Shown: positions 57,132 to 64,000 of the stretch, piece by piece
How positions within the stretch are numbered: position 1 is the first letter of the stretch
How the letters are laid out: each line of letters begins with the position of its first letter
From: Xanthobacteraceae bacterium
GTDB taxonomy: Bacteria > Pseudomonadota > Alphaproteobacteria > Rhizobiales > Xanthobacteraceae
Direction: 5' to 3'
Assembly (NCBI GenBank): GCA_019745775.1
Contig: JAIESR010000070.1
Coordinates: forward strand, 19,545 to 83,544
Length of the DNA: 64,000 nucleotides
Position numbers and translations under genes: made by a program
The notes under the pieces: generated by a model
What the model was told of the DNA's origin: nothing
Database searches by the model: none
The model's input: the letters and a program-made list of their open reading frames with translations, nothing else

Positions 57132-58649
57132 ATGCAGATCGAGCCGCAGGCATCGGCCTTTGCCAAGCGCTATGCGGCCGGCGAGGCGCAGGTGGTGTGG
57201 ACCACGCTGGTCGCCGATCTCGAGACGCCGGTATCGGCGTTCCTGAAGATCGCCGGCAACCGCCCGCTGAGCTTCCTGTTCGAATCGGTCGAGGGCGGCG
57301 CCGTGCGCGGCCGCTACTCGATCATCGGGCTCGAGCCCGACGTGATCTGGCGCTCGGTCGCCGGCAAGGCCGAGATCGACCGCAGCGTCCGCGGCAGGAA
57401 GCGCCGCTTCACGCCCTGCAACGAGGCGCCGCTCGAAGCGCTGCGGGCGCTCCTCGCCGAGAGCGCGATCGCGCTGCCGGACGCGCTGCCGCCGATGGCG
57501 GCCGGCATCTTCGGCTATCTCGGCTACGACATGGTGCGGCTGATGGAGAATCTGCCGTCACCCAATCCCGACCCGATCGGCCTGCCCGACGCGGTGCTGG
57601 TGCGGCCCACGATCGTGGTGGTGTTCGATGCGGTAAAGGACACGCTCACCTTGGTGACGCCGGTGCGGCCGGAAAAGGGCGTCACCGCCAAGGCGGCGCT
57701 CGCTCGCGCCGGCGACCGCCTCGCGGTCGTCGTCGACGCGCTCGACCGGCCGCTCGACCACGCCGCCGCCAAGCCGGCCGCCGGCTCGCTCACCGTGCTG
57801 CCGGCGTCCAACACCACGCCGGCCGAATACGAACGCATGGTGAAGGCGGCGAAGGAATACATCGCTGCCGGCGACATCTTCCAGGTGGTGCTGTCGCAGC
57901 GCTTCGAGGCGCCGTTCGAGCTGCCGCCGTTCTCGCTCTACCGGGCGCTGCGGCGGGTGAACCCCTCCCCGTATCTCTACTTCCTCGACCTCGGCGAATT
58001 CGCCATCGCCGGCTCGAGCCCGGAGATCCTCGTGAAGGTGTCGAACGGCACCGTCACGGTCCGTCCGATCGCCGGCACGCGGCCGCGCGGCGCCACCCCG
58101 CACGAGGACAAGGCGCTCGAGGTCGAGCTGCTCGCCGATCCGAAGGAGCGCGCCGAGCACCTGATGCTGCTCGACCTCGGCCGCAACGACGCCGGCCGCG
58201 TCTCCGAGATCGGTACCGTCAAGGTCACCGACCAGTTCTTCATCGAGCGCTACAGCCAGGTGATGCACATCGTGTCGAATGTCGAGGGCACGCTGTCCTC
58301 CGACCACGACTCGGTCGACGCGCTCGCCGCCGGATTTCCGGCCGGCACGGTCTCGGGCGCGCCCAAGGTGCGCGCCATGGAGATCATCGACGAGCTCGAA
58401 AAGGAGAAGCGCGGGCTGTATGCCGGCGCGGTCGGCTATTTCTCCGCCGCCGGCGAGATGGACACCGCGATCGTGCTGCGCACCGCGCTGGTGAAGGACG
58501 GCATGATGTATGTGCAGGCCGGCGCCGGCATCGTCGCCGATAGCGATCCGAAATCCGAGCAGACCGAATGCGTCAACAAGGCCAAGGCCCTGTTCCGCGC
58601 CGCCGAGGAAGCCAAGCGCTTCGCCAGCGCCGCCGGGCGGGGGCAATAG
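57132..58649 (+). CDS. trpE: anthranilate synthase component I
   Basis: Converts chorismate and ammonia to anthranilate, the first step of tryptophan synthesis. The 505-residue product has the N-terminal allosteric region (FLFESVEGGAVRGRYSIIGLEPD) and the chorismate-binding domain: GDIFQVVLSQRFEAPF, SPEILVKV, RPIAGTRPRGATPHEDKALEVELLADPKERAEHLMLLDLGRNDAGRVSEIGTV, and VQAGAGIVADSDPKSEQTECVNKAKAL. It is unfused, so a separate glutamine amidotransferase (TrpG) is needed; trpG is not in the window and trpE is followed by unrelated genes. Only 18 bases separate it from ppiD. Confidence 0.96.
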   Translation: MQIEPQASAFAKRYAAGEAQVVWTTLVADLETPVSAFLKIAGNRPLSFLFESVEGGAVRGRYSIIGLEPDVIWRSVAGKAEIDRSVRGRKRRFTPCNEAPLEALRALLAESAIALPDALPPMAAGIFGYLGYDMVRLMENLPSPNPDPIGLPDAVLVRPTIVVVFDAVKDTLTLVTPVRPEKGVTAKAALARAGDRLAVVVDALDRPLDHAAAKPAAGSLTVLPASNTTPAEYERMVKAAKEYIAAGDIFQVVLSQRFEAPFELPPFSLYRALRRVNPSPYLYFLDLGEFAIAGSSPEILVKVSNGTVTVRPIAGTRPRGATPHEDKALEVELLADPKERAEHLMLLDLGRNDAGRVSEIGTVKVTDQFFIERYSQVMHIVSNVEGTLSSDHDSVDALAAGFPAGTVSGAPKVRAMEIIDELEKEKRGLYAGAVGYFSAAGEMDTAIVLRTALVKDGMMYVQAGAGIVADSDPKSEQTECVNKAKALFRAAEEAKRFASAAGRGQ

Positions 58650-58778
58650 CCCAGACGGGTGCGCCTCGCTCATGCCCCGTCGGCGAAAGGAGTGATCAAC
58701 CCATCGGCCAGCACGGGCGGCGCCGGCGCCGAATCTGCCGAATCCCTGAGGCGGCGCGACGAGAGAGCGTTGCGAGCG

Positions 58779-58919
58779 ATGAATTTCAAAATGAGGATAC
58801 CCGAGATGAATCTAAAGCGATCGAATCAGCGGGAGCTGATCCGCAAACGCGCCAAGATCAAGAGCAACGTCCCCATCAACACCAACGCTCCGGCGCAGGT
58901 CACGGTGCCGACGAATTAA
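58779..58919 (+). CDS. possible small basic protein
   Basis: A short frame of 46 codons with ATG starts at 58779, 58791 and 58809. The end is Asn-rich and basic (RSNQRELIRKRAKIKSN, then INTNAPAQVTVPTN). It lies 130 bases after trpE in a 400-base region that holds no other convincing gene. There is no good ribosome binding site, and the sequence is not recognised. It may be a chance frame. The flanking stretches (58650-58778 and 58920-59049) show no further signal. Confidence 0.25.
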   Translation: MNFKMRIPEMNLKRSNQRELIRKRAKIKSNVPINTNAPAQVTVPTN

Positions 58920-59049
58920 CCGGCGTCATGTCAAAGGCTTGGCCATCCGCACGTCGATACCGGTTGGACAATCCCGCTTGCTGGCCGGATGGCGAACCGC
59001 GCTACGCTGGGACTGTGGACCGCAGGTAATCAAGTTGTTATGATTGACA

Positions 59050-60264
59050 ATGGCGAAATCCGGACACGCGATGGCGATTGTCGGGGTGGCGGTAGCCGTG
59101 GTGCCGCTTGCGACATCGCTGGCTTGGTCCGACAGCCAATGGGATGTCGCCTACAACCAGGAAGTCCGCTACTTCAGTTGGCGCGGCGACCGCGGTTTTC
59201 CCGCACCTTTCACAGCCGCGCGCGGCGGTGGCACTCAGGTCTATTTTCCCACCACCGTTATTGTGACAGGAACCGCGCCCGACAGCCTCAAGTTCCAATT
59301 GGTAACCCGCGGCGGCTTTGTCTCTTCAAGACAGACCTCGCCGGGCTTGACCGGCTCGGTTACGACCCCCACCGACACCGTGACGGCAGCCACGCTCACC
59401 CTCCTGTCGATTCCTGGCATTCAGCCCTTCGTCGCACTCAACGCCAACCTGCCCACGGGCCGGAGCGTGCTGTCCGGTTCCGCCAGCTTCGCCCGGATGG
59501 ACCCCGACCTCGTTGACATTGCAACCTTCGGCGAGGGCTGGAATATCGGCCCCACGGTCGGCGCCAACGTTGCGCTGACCCCGGACGTCATACTGGCGGG
59601 CGGCTGGGGCTACACCGACCGGGGCCGCTACAATCGCGAGAACATTGTCCTCCCTGCCGGCGGCGTCGGCCAAACCACAGTCGACCCCGGCAACACCCAG
59701 ACCGTCAACGCATCGCTCGGCTTTCGACACGGGCCGCTTCGGGTTCAAATCGCGGGCTCGCATGTGCGCGAAGGCGCAACCACCTTTGCGGGCGTCCCGA
59801 GCGTTCAGCTCGGCAATCGTTCGTTCGTATCCGGCAACGGCAGCTTTGCGTGGAACGACTCCTCGGTGACGAGTGTCGCCGCCTCATGGAGTCATACTCA
59901 GAAGAACAAGGCGCTTGTTCCTCCCTTCCTGACCGAGGCGTTCAACTCGAACAGCAATGTCTATCGCGTGCGCCTGGAGCACGCCTTCAACGCACCGGGT
60001 TGGTCGTTCGGCCCGACCGGCAGCTATTTGCTGCGTGACGAAAACGCCTACTCGTCGACGACCTTGCAATTCGTGCCGGCCAAGACGGTCTGGAGCGCGG
60101 GAGGAAATCTCCGGCACAAACCGCATGACAGCGTATTGCTTTATGCCAACGTCGAGCGTCTTTGGGTTACAGAGCGCGCGCGGCCGGCCGCGGTGCCAAA
60201 TCCGGTTCCGGCCTCCCACTATACCGCCTGGATGGCGGCGGCGGGCGTCACGCTGGCGTTTTAG
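59050..60264 (+). CDS. outer-membrane beta-barrel-like protein
   Basis: A 404-residue exported protein that I do not match to a named family. It has a hydrophobic N-terminal signal (about residues 8-26, MAIVGVAVAVVPLATSLAW), then alternating polar/hydrophobic strands separated by Gly/Asn/Pro turns (for example VRVQIAGSHVRE-type and SVAASWSHTQKN), and a last strand ending in phenylalanine (AWMAAAGVTLAF), as required by the BAM machinery. The serine/threonine-rich composition with few cysteines is typical of a barrel. The start ATG at 59050 has no strong ribosome binding site; an internal ATG at 59071 is also possible. The gene is followed 14 bases later by a small secreted protein gene. Confidence 0.65.
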   Translation: MAKSGHAMAIVGVAVAVVPLATSLAWSDSQWDVAYNQEVRYFSWRGDRGFPAPFTAARGGGTQVYFPTTVIVTGTAPDSLKFQLVTRGGFVSSRQTSPGLTGSVTTPTDTVTAATLTLLSIPGIQPFVALNANLPTGRSVLSGSASFARMDPDLVDIATFGEGWNIGPTVGANVALTPDVILAGGWGYTDRGRYNRENIVLPAGGVGQTTVDPGNTQTVNASLGFRHGPLRVQIAGSHVREGATTFAGVPSVQLGNRSFVSGNGSFAWNDSSVTSVAASWSHTQKNKALVPPFLTEAFNSNSNVYRVRLEHAFNAPGWSFGPTGSYLLRDENAYSSTTLQFVPAKTVWSAGGNLRHKPHDSVLLYANVERLWVTERARPAAVPNPVPASHYTAWMAAAGVTLAF

Positions 60265-60278
60265 AACGGGAGAGATCG

Positions 60279-60581
60279 ATGCCCATCCTTCGCACTCTTG
60301 CTTCGTTTGCGGCGCTGTCGGGTCTGCTGCTGTTGTCGGCACCGGCAATCGCGCAAACGGCCTGCCCTGAAGGTAAAACCGCATCGGGCGCGTGCGTCAA
60401 TGCCGAGCTCGCGGGCGCCATGCGGGAATCGGTGCGGATATTCACGCAGCCGCGGCTGTCCTACAGCGGCCCGGCGGTCGCGCCGAACGGCGCCCGCCGT
60501 TACGACGTGCTGCGCGACTGGCGGCAGGGACTGACCCGCGAGATCTACGGCACCTGCAGCGGGCCGAACCCCTGCCCCTGA
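60279..60581 (+). CDS. small secreted protein of unknown function
   Basis: A 100-residue protein with a clean signal peptide (residues 1-26, ending in APAIAQ). The mature part holds four cysteines (TACPEGKTASGACVN and GTCSGPNPCP), likely two disulfides, around a helix AELAGAMRESVRIFTQ. It is not recognised. The ATG at 60279 has GGGAGAG 4 bases upstream. The close spacing with the barrel gene (14 bases) suggests they are expressed together. Confidence 0.6.
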   Translation: MPILRTLASFAALSGLLLLSAPAIAQTACPEGKTASGACVNAELAGAMRESVRIFTQPRLSYSGPAVAPNGARRYDVLRDWRQGLTREIYGTCSGPNPCP

Positions 60582-60660
60582 CGGCGCGTCAACCTGGCGC
60601 GATTGACCGTCAGGACCGCGCGGTTCTCGATTGCCAAATCGGCTGGATTAGGAGGCACCC

Positions 60661-61110
60661 ATGCAACGCGTTGTCATTGGCGGCGCCCTCATCGCCCTCT
60701 GCACGGCGGTCGCCGCGGCGCAGACGCCTCCGCTCAGCAAGACGTCGCCCAATCTGCCGGGCACTCAAGCGCCGATCGGTACGGGACCGCCCGGCTTCGT
60801 ACCGAAGCCGGTCGTGCCGGGCAAGCAGACGACGACGCCGGTCGGACCCGCACCGTTGACGACGCCGGCAGCGCCGCGGCCGACCGTGCCCAATCAGGCG
60901 CTCGCGATCACTGGCGGCAACACGATCAATGCGGTGTTCGACAGCAAGGCCAGGGCCTTCAAGGTCAACCTCAGGGACGGCGTCCACAAGCTCGACAACG
61001 GCGGTGCGATCCGGGTGCGCGGCGGCGTCATCGTGTGGGACGCCTTCGGCGCCGTCGAGCGGCTCAGACGGGGTCAGGGAATGGCTGCCGGGCCGGCCGG
61101 CTTAGGGTAG
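60661..61110 (+). CDS. secreted proline-rich protein of unknown function
   Basis: A 149-residue protein with a signal peptide (residues 1-21, ending in VAAAQ), a flexible Pro/Thr-rich linker (about 22-75, with KPVVPGKQTTTPVGPAP), and a small beta-rich C-terminal domain (NTINAVFDSKARAFKVNLRDGVHKLDNGGAIRVRGGVIVWDAFGAV). The family is not recognised. The ATG at 60661 has GGAGG 5 bases upstream. It is the third gene in a row encoding an exported product after the barrel protein, suggesting a common envelope role. Confidence 0.6.
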   Translation: MQRVVIGGALIALCTAVAAAQTPPLSKTSPNLPGTQAPIGTGPPGFVPKPVVPGKQTTTPVGPAPLTTPAAPRPTVPNQALAITGGNTINAVFDSKARAFKVNLRDGVHKLDNGGAIRVRGGVIVWDAFGAVERLRRGQGMAAGPAGLG

Positions 61111-61140
61111 CATTCGTCCACGCCGTGACGAGGCGCCGGC

Positions 61141-62127
61141 ATGAGCGATGCAGGTGAGATCGCCGGGTTTTTGCTTGCGCCGTTCGGCAGCCTGGTCGCG
61201 CCGCAAGGCAGCCTCTACTGGCTTTATCTGGCATCGGCGACGATCATCGCCGTCATGGTCTATTGGTCGCCGGACCGCGCACCGCGACCGTCGCTGCGGG
61301 GCGCGCTGGCGTTCCTGTTTCCAGGGCAAGTCTATCGCCACCCTTCGGCGAAACTCGACTTCAAATTCTTCCTGCTTAACACCCTCCTCTACGGCGCCTT
61401 CGTCGCGCCGCTGCTGCTGAGTTCGCTCTCCATGGCGCGCGCCACGCTCGGCCTGCTGGTCGATCTGTTCGGGGTGCCGGACGAGCCGATGCTCGAAGGC
61501 CTTGCGGCGCAGATCGCGGCGACCGCCGCGGTGGTGATCGCGGCGGATTTCGGCTTCTACGTCTCGCATTATCTGCAACACAAGGTTCCGTTGCTGTGGG
61601 AGTTTCACAAGGTCCACCACTCGGCCGAAGTGCTACACCCGATCACAGCCTTCCGCGCCCACCCGGTCGATCAGGTGCTCGACGCTGTCCTGATGGGCGG
61701 CATGACCGGCCTCGTGCTCGGCCTGGCGGCCTATGGGTTCGGCACCTCGACCGGGCTCGTTACCGTGATCGGCATGAACGCGTTCGTTTTCGTGTTCAAT
61801 ATCGCGGGATCGCATTTGCGGCATTCGCATGTCTGGCTGTCATACGGCCCGCGTCTCGAAGGATTGTTTGTGAGCCCGGCGCTGAATCAGATCCATCACA
61901 GCCTGGCCGAGCGGCATCGCGACAAGAATCTGGGCGGCATGCTCTCGGTCTGGGACCGTCTCATGGGCACGCTCTACGTGCCGCGCGGGCGGGAGGAGCT
62001 GACGTTCGGCTTGGCGGCGGACGAGCACCGCGACTACACGTCGGTGACGCGACTTTACGCGCTGCCGTTCGCCAACATTATGCGGCGCTGCCTGCGGATC
62101 TTACGGCGCGATCGCGCTCATCGATGA
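61141..62127 (+). CDS. sterol desaturase/fatty acid hydroxylase family membrane protein
   Basis: A di-iron membrane hydroxylase-like protein of 328 residues with about four to five hydrophobic stretches. The eight-histidine pattern of the family is visible: SHYLQH, HKVHHSAE, the HLRHSHVW histidines, and NQIHHSLAERHRDKN. Members oxidise lipids such as hydroxylated fatty acids, hopanoids, sterols or carotenoids. In a hopanoid-making rhizobial relative a lipid-modifying role is credible, but the substrate is not shown. The ATG at 61141 begins the conserved part. Confidence 0.85.
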   Translation: MSDAGEIAGFLLAPFGSLVAPQGSLYWLYLASATIIAVMVYWSPDRAPRPSLRGALAFLFPGQVYRHPSAKLDFKFFLLNTLLYGAFVAPLLLSSLSMARATLGLLVDLFGVPDEPMLEGLAAQIAATAAVVIAADFGFYVSHYLQHKVPLLWEFHKVHHSAEVLHPITAFRAHPVDQVLDAVLMGGMTGLVLGLAAYGFGTSTGLVTVIGMNAFVFVFNIAGSHLRHSHVWLSYGPRLEGLFVSPALNQIHHSLAERHRDKNLGGMLSVWDRLMGTLYVPRGREELTFGLAADEHRDYTSVTRLYALPFANIMRRCLRILRRDRAHR

Positions 62128-62364
62128 TCTGCCGGCCGGCGCCAATAGAATGCGCGGCGATTCCTTGTCGAAGATAAACGAACTGTTGGCGCGTACCGCC
62201 GTATCGGTAAATGACAGCGATCGGTGACCTGAGCCGCCTCGCTGCTTGACATGGAGGTCAGGCAAATGACTCAGGCGGGCCAAGTGTGGGGTATCGTGGT
62301 TACCCCCAATCCTTTCGCCCACCCATGTTTCGGGTTTCTGCACAAACCGCGATCGCGAACATCT

Positions 62365-62823
62365 TCAACATCGCTGCTCGCAACGCGCCCCCGCCGAATA
62401 TGCGCTCGCTCTACACCCCGCAGGGTTACTTGAAAAACCGCACCTAGATAGAGCTAAGCCCCGAGTCGCACCGCAACTCGCACGACACTCCGATGCCGAT
62501 TTCGCCGCTTCGCGTTTCGCCTTTGCCTCCCGTGACCTTCTAATATCTTCCTTTGTCAGGGTTGGGCCACCGACTCCGGGGGACTTGGGCGACTTTTGGA
62601 TACCGGGCGGGTCCACCTTCGCCTTCCCCGCAATCCCCGAGCCCGGGCCTGCCGTCCCAACCGAAGGGCTTTTCGCGGTTGGTGCAACAATGGCTGGCGC
62701 AACAGGGGCAGGATAATTTCTTGTTTCCGGGGGTCGCTGAGCGAAAGTCTCCGCAGGGACCAAGACCAAGAAAGCCGCGCCGCACAGTGCGGCGGCGATA
62801 ACCAACATCAGTGTTTTGCGCAT
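62365..62823 (-). CDS. secreted protein with cysteine-rich C-terminus
   Basis: A 152-residue protein with a signal peptide (residues 1-29, MRKTLMLVIAAALCGAAFLV... ending TFAQ), a Pro/Ala-rich middle (about 30-85), a basic helix (EDIRRSREAKAKREAAK) and a C-terminus with six cysteines (SECRASCGAT, SRCGFSSNPAGC, GARCEQRC). I do not know its function. The ATG at 62823 has GGAGGAAAC 5 bases upstream. The ribosome binding site and signal peptide are nearly identical to those of the gene at 62925-63849, so the two arose by duplication. The 237 bases between this gene and the hydroxylase gene hold no clear signal. Confidence 0.65.
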   Translation of the reverse strand: MRKTLMLVIAAALCGAAFLVLVPAETFAQRPPETRNYPAPVAPAIVAPTAKSPSVGTAGPGSGIAGKAKVDPPGIQKSPKSPGVGGPTLTKEDIRRSREAKAKREAAKSASECRASCGATRGLALSRCGFSSNPAGCRASAYSAGARCEQRC

Positions 62824-63041
62824 CTGGTTTCCTCCGCTTCGCGCCGCGAGCAACGCGCGGGCCCGCCTCACCGCCTCGGATCAAGGATCTGCAAGCCGAC
62901 CTGCAAAAACATCCGCCGTCCGAGCTAACGCGGATTGGCCGTCGCATCGCTTGAGGTACTTCCTCCGACCGTCGGTAGCGGCACGTCCTTCTTCTTGATC
63001 CGCGTCGTTGCCTTGTCCTGTGCACCCTTGGCTGCGGCGGT

Positions 63042-63400
63042 TGCCGGCGTCGTCTTCGTTCCCTGCTTATCCAGGCTCGTTGTCGTCGCCTGTAGTGGGC
63101 GGCTCTCGGTATCTGCCTGCCGCAATCTCTCGCGGCGCTCGGCCCTGGCGGCCCGTTGCTCCTCGCGGCGCTCGGCATTTGCCTTCCGCAATCTTTCGCG
63201 GCGCTCGGCCCTCGCGTCCCGTTGCTCCTCACGGCTCTCGGTATTTGCCTCCCGCAACCTCTTGCGGCGTTCAGCCCTCGAATTTCCTTCAGACTTTTCA
63301 CCGTCCTTTGGGAATGTCGGCGATTTCGCGGACAAGCTGCCTGCCGGCGTCACCTTCGTTCCCTGCTTGTCCGGACTCGTTGTCGTCGCCTGTAGTGGGC
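63042..63400. repeat. 59-base direct repeat, 300-base period
   Basis: The stretch 63042-63100 recurs at 63342-63400, exactly 300 bases apart, with about 5 mismatches. Both lie in the coding part of a frameshifted gene and, on the minus strand, encode the near-identical peptides PLQATTTSLDKQGTK and PLQATTTSPDKQGTK. The pair brackets the 66-base tandem repeats, so recombination between the two copies would delete the repeat block in frame. Confidence 0.8.
63105..63285. repeat. 66-base tandem repeat, 2.7 copies, coding
   Basis: Three copies begin at 63105, 63171 and 63237 with a constant 66-base period, the last partial. On the minus strand they encode 22-residue Arg/Glu-rich helical units such as RAERRERLRKANAERREEQR. 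The period is a multiple of three, so copy-number change would keep the reading frame. The length and helical composition rule out a CRISPR array. Confidence 0.8.
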
Positions 63401-63924
63401 CGCCACCGGGCGCAAATTGTGGTCCCTGCGGGGGGGCTCGGCGACTTCGCGTGTATCCCTCTCGTCTTGACCGAAATGCCGCCCTTAACCGAGCGATCCA
63501 GGCCCTCGCGCGGCGGCCTCTTCGTCTCCACGCCCCCGGCCGACATGCCGTCTTGTAGCGAGAGCTGCTTGGTCTTCGCGATTGGAGTTTTGGTTTTGGC
63601 GGTCGGAGTTGCAGTTTCGATAGGATTAACAGGCCTCTCTGCCGGTTGGAACGGGACCGAGGGACGGAGGGTCTGCTGGGGCACGAGGTCTTTTTGTTGT
63701 TGTGGCAATGGCATTCCCGCACCCGGCGGCGTGACCTGCAGCGTAGCCTGGCGCGGCAAGTTGGGCGATTGTGCGAGAGTCGCGCCCAGGGCCAAGAACG
63801 CCGCGCCGCACAGCGCGACGGCGGTAACAAACATCAGTATTTTGCGCATCTGATTTCCTCCGCTGCGGCAGCCGGGGAAACGACGGAGCAAGCTTGAAAA
63901 TTGATCGTCCTACAATTGATAATG

Positions 63925-64000
63925 CTAGCAGGCTGCTGAAGAACTCACATCTTGGGCCGGTGCGAAGTGTTTTGATGCATTTTTGGCCCAGCTAGGCTTG
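63925..64000. mobile_element. possible end of an insertion sequence at the window edge
   Basis: The sequence from about 63925, containing TAGCAGGCTGCTGAAGAACTC, resembles the terminal repeats of IS1182/IS5-type elements, many of which begin with AGGCTGCTGAAAA. The region 63850-63924 holds only the start-side flank of the broken gene. No transposase is within the window, so this remains a guess from the terminus alone. Confidence 0.25.

Larger units (their letters stand above)
62925..63849 (-). pseudogene. frameshifted secreted repeat protein, paralogue of the neighbouring gene
   Basis: From the ATG at 63849 (GGAGGAAATCAG upstream) the frame gives a signal peptide (MRKILMFVTAVALCGAAFLA, ending TLAQ) and a Pro/Thr/Lys-rich region up to KSPSPP. 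There a run of seven C residues (minus strand; 63431-63437 on the plus strand as G) breaks the frame: staying in frame leads to a stop at 63298 after 183 residues, while six C residues would continue into GPQFAPGGG, the TTTSPDKQGTK repeats, the Arg/Glu 22-residue repeats, and a stop at 62925. The full protein would be about 307 residues. The shift may be a mutation, a sequencing error, or slipped-strand phase variation. Confidence 0.6.

Noticed and set aside
62101..62343. Minus-strand frame of 80 codons between the hydroxylase and the cysteine-rich protein gene
   Set aside because: No ribosome binding site, mixed composition and overlap with the end of the hydroxylase gene.
63105..63285. 66-base repeats considered as a CRISPR array
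   Set aside because: The units are contiguous with no unique spacers, keep the codon frame and lie in a coding region; no cas genes are present.

Overview
The window is about 64 kb of high-GC DNA from an alphaproteobacterium, almost certainly of the order Rhizobiales (Bradyrhizobium/Xanthobacteraceae-like; the exact genus cannot be read from the sequence). The evidence is gene order and gene architecture: dusB-ntrB-ntrC-ntrY-ntrX followed by a class IV aminotransferase, hfq, hflX and mazG; a fused ispDF; the pdhA-pdhB-pdhC-lpdA-lipA-coq10 block with an extra lipoyl domain on the E1 beta subunit; and the eno, kdsA, pyrG, secG, tpiA, ppiD, trpE backbone. No rRNA, tRNA, CRISPR array or prophage was seen.

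Layout. 0-4 kb: a truncated MBL-fold hydrolase, dps, a small haem protein, a YVTN propeller protein and mazG. 4-18 kb (mostly minus strand): hflX, hfq, a D-amino-acid-type aminotransferase, then an insertion of glutaminase, an MFS carrier and an unknown secreted coiled-coil protein, then ntrX, ntrY, ntrC, ntrB and dusB. 18-20 kb: ispDF and the CinA amidase domain. 20-33 kb (minus): coq10, lipA, lpdA, pdhC, pdhB, pdhA, ftsB, a frameshifted 2OG-Fe(II) oxygenase and eno, with small accessory genes between the pyruvate dehydrogenase genes. 33-41.4 kb: a PH-domain membrane protein, queF, a carboxymuconolactone-decarboxylase-like protein, a ThDP enzyme, thiE, thiG, thiS and thiO behind a TPP riboswitch, an MFS carrier and kdsA. 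41.6-47 kb: a SnoaL-like protein, a two-subunit exported molybdenum hydroxylase, pyrG and secG. 47.3-54.1 kb: an accessory island of mostly Tat-exported enzymes (NodB-like deacetylase, cytochrome c, Ig-like protein, FAD dehydrogenase, amidohydrolase) lodged between secG and tpiA. 54-58.7 kb: tpiA, ppiD and trpE. 58.7-64 kb: a second accessory stretch (beta-barrel protein, small secreted proteins, fatty acid hydroxylase, two related signal-peptide proteins with repeats), ending in what may be the tip of an insertion sequence.

How it fits together. The backbone covers nitrogen sensing (NtrBC, NtrYX), RNA regulation (Hfq, HflX), pyruvate oxidation with its lipoate supply, glycolysis (Eno, TpiA), thiamine synthesis, and CTP, Kdo and isoprenoid synthesis. 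TPP, the riboswitch ligand, is also the cofactor of PdhA and of the ThDP enzyme encoded just after thiE. The inserts are rich in exported redox enzymes: a FAD dehydrogenase with a cytochrome c, and a molybdenum hydroxylase without a flavin subunit. Both probably pass electrons to the respiratory chain from the periplasm. Two genes carry apparent single-base frameshifts (near 30642 and 63431-63437), several genes use TTG or GTG starts, and one MFS gene has no orthodox start codon long enough to include its first membrane helix.
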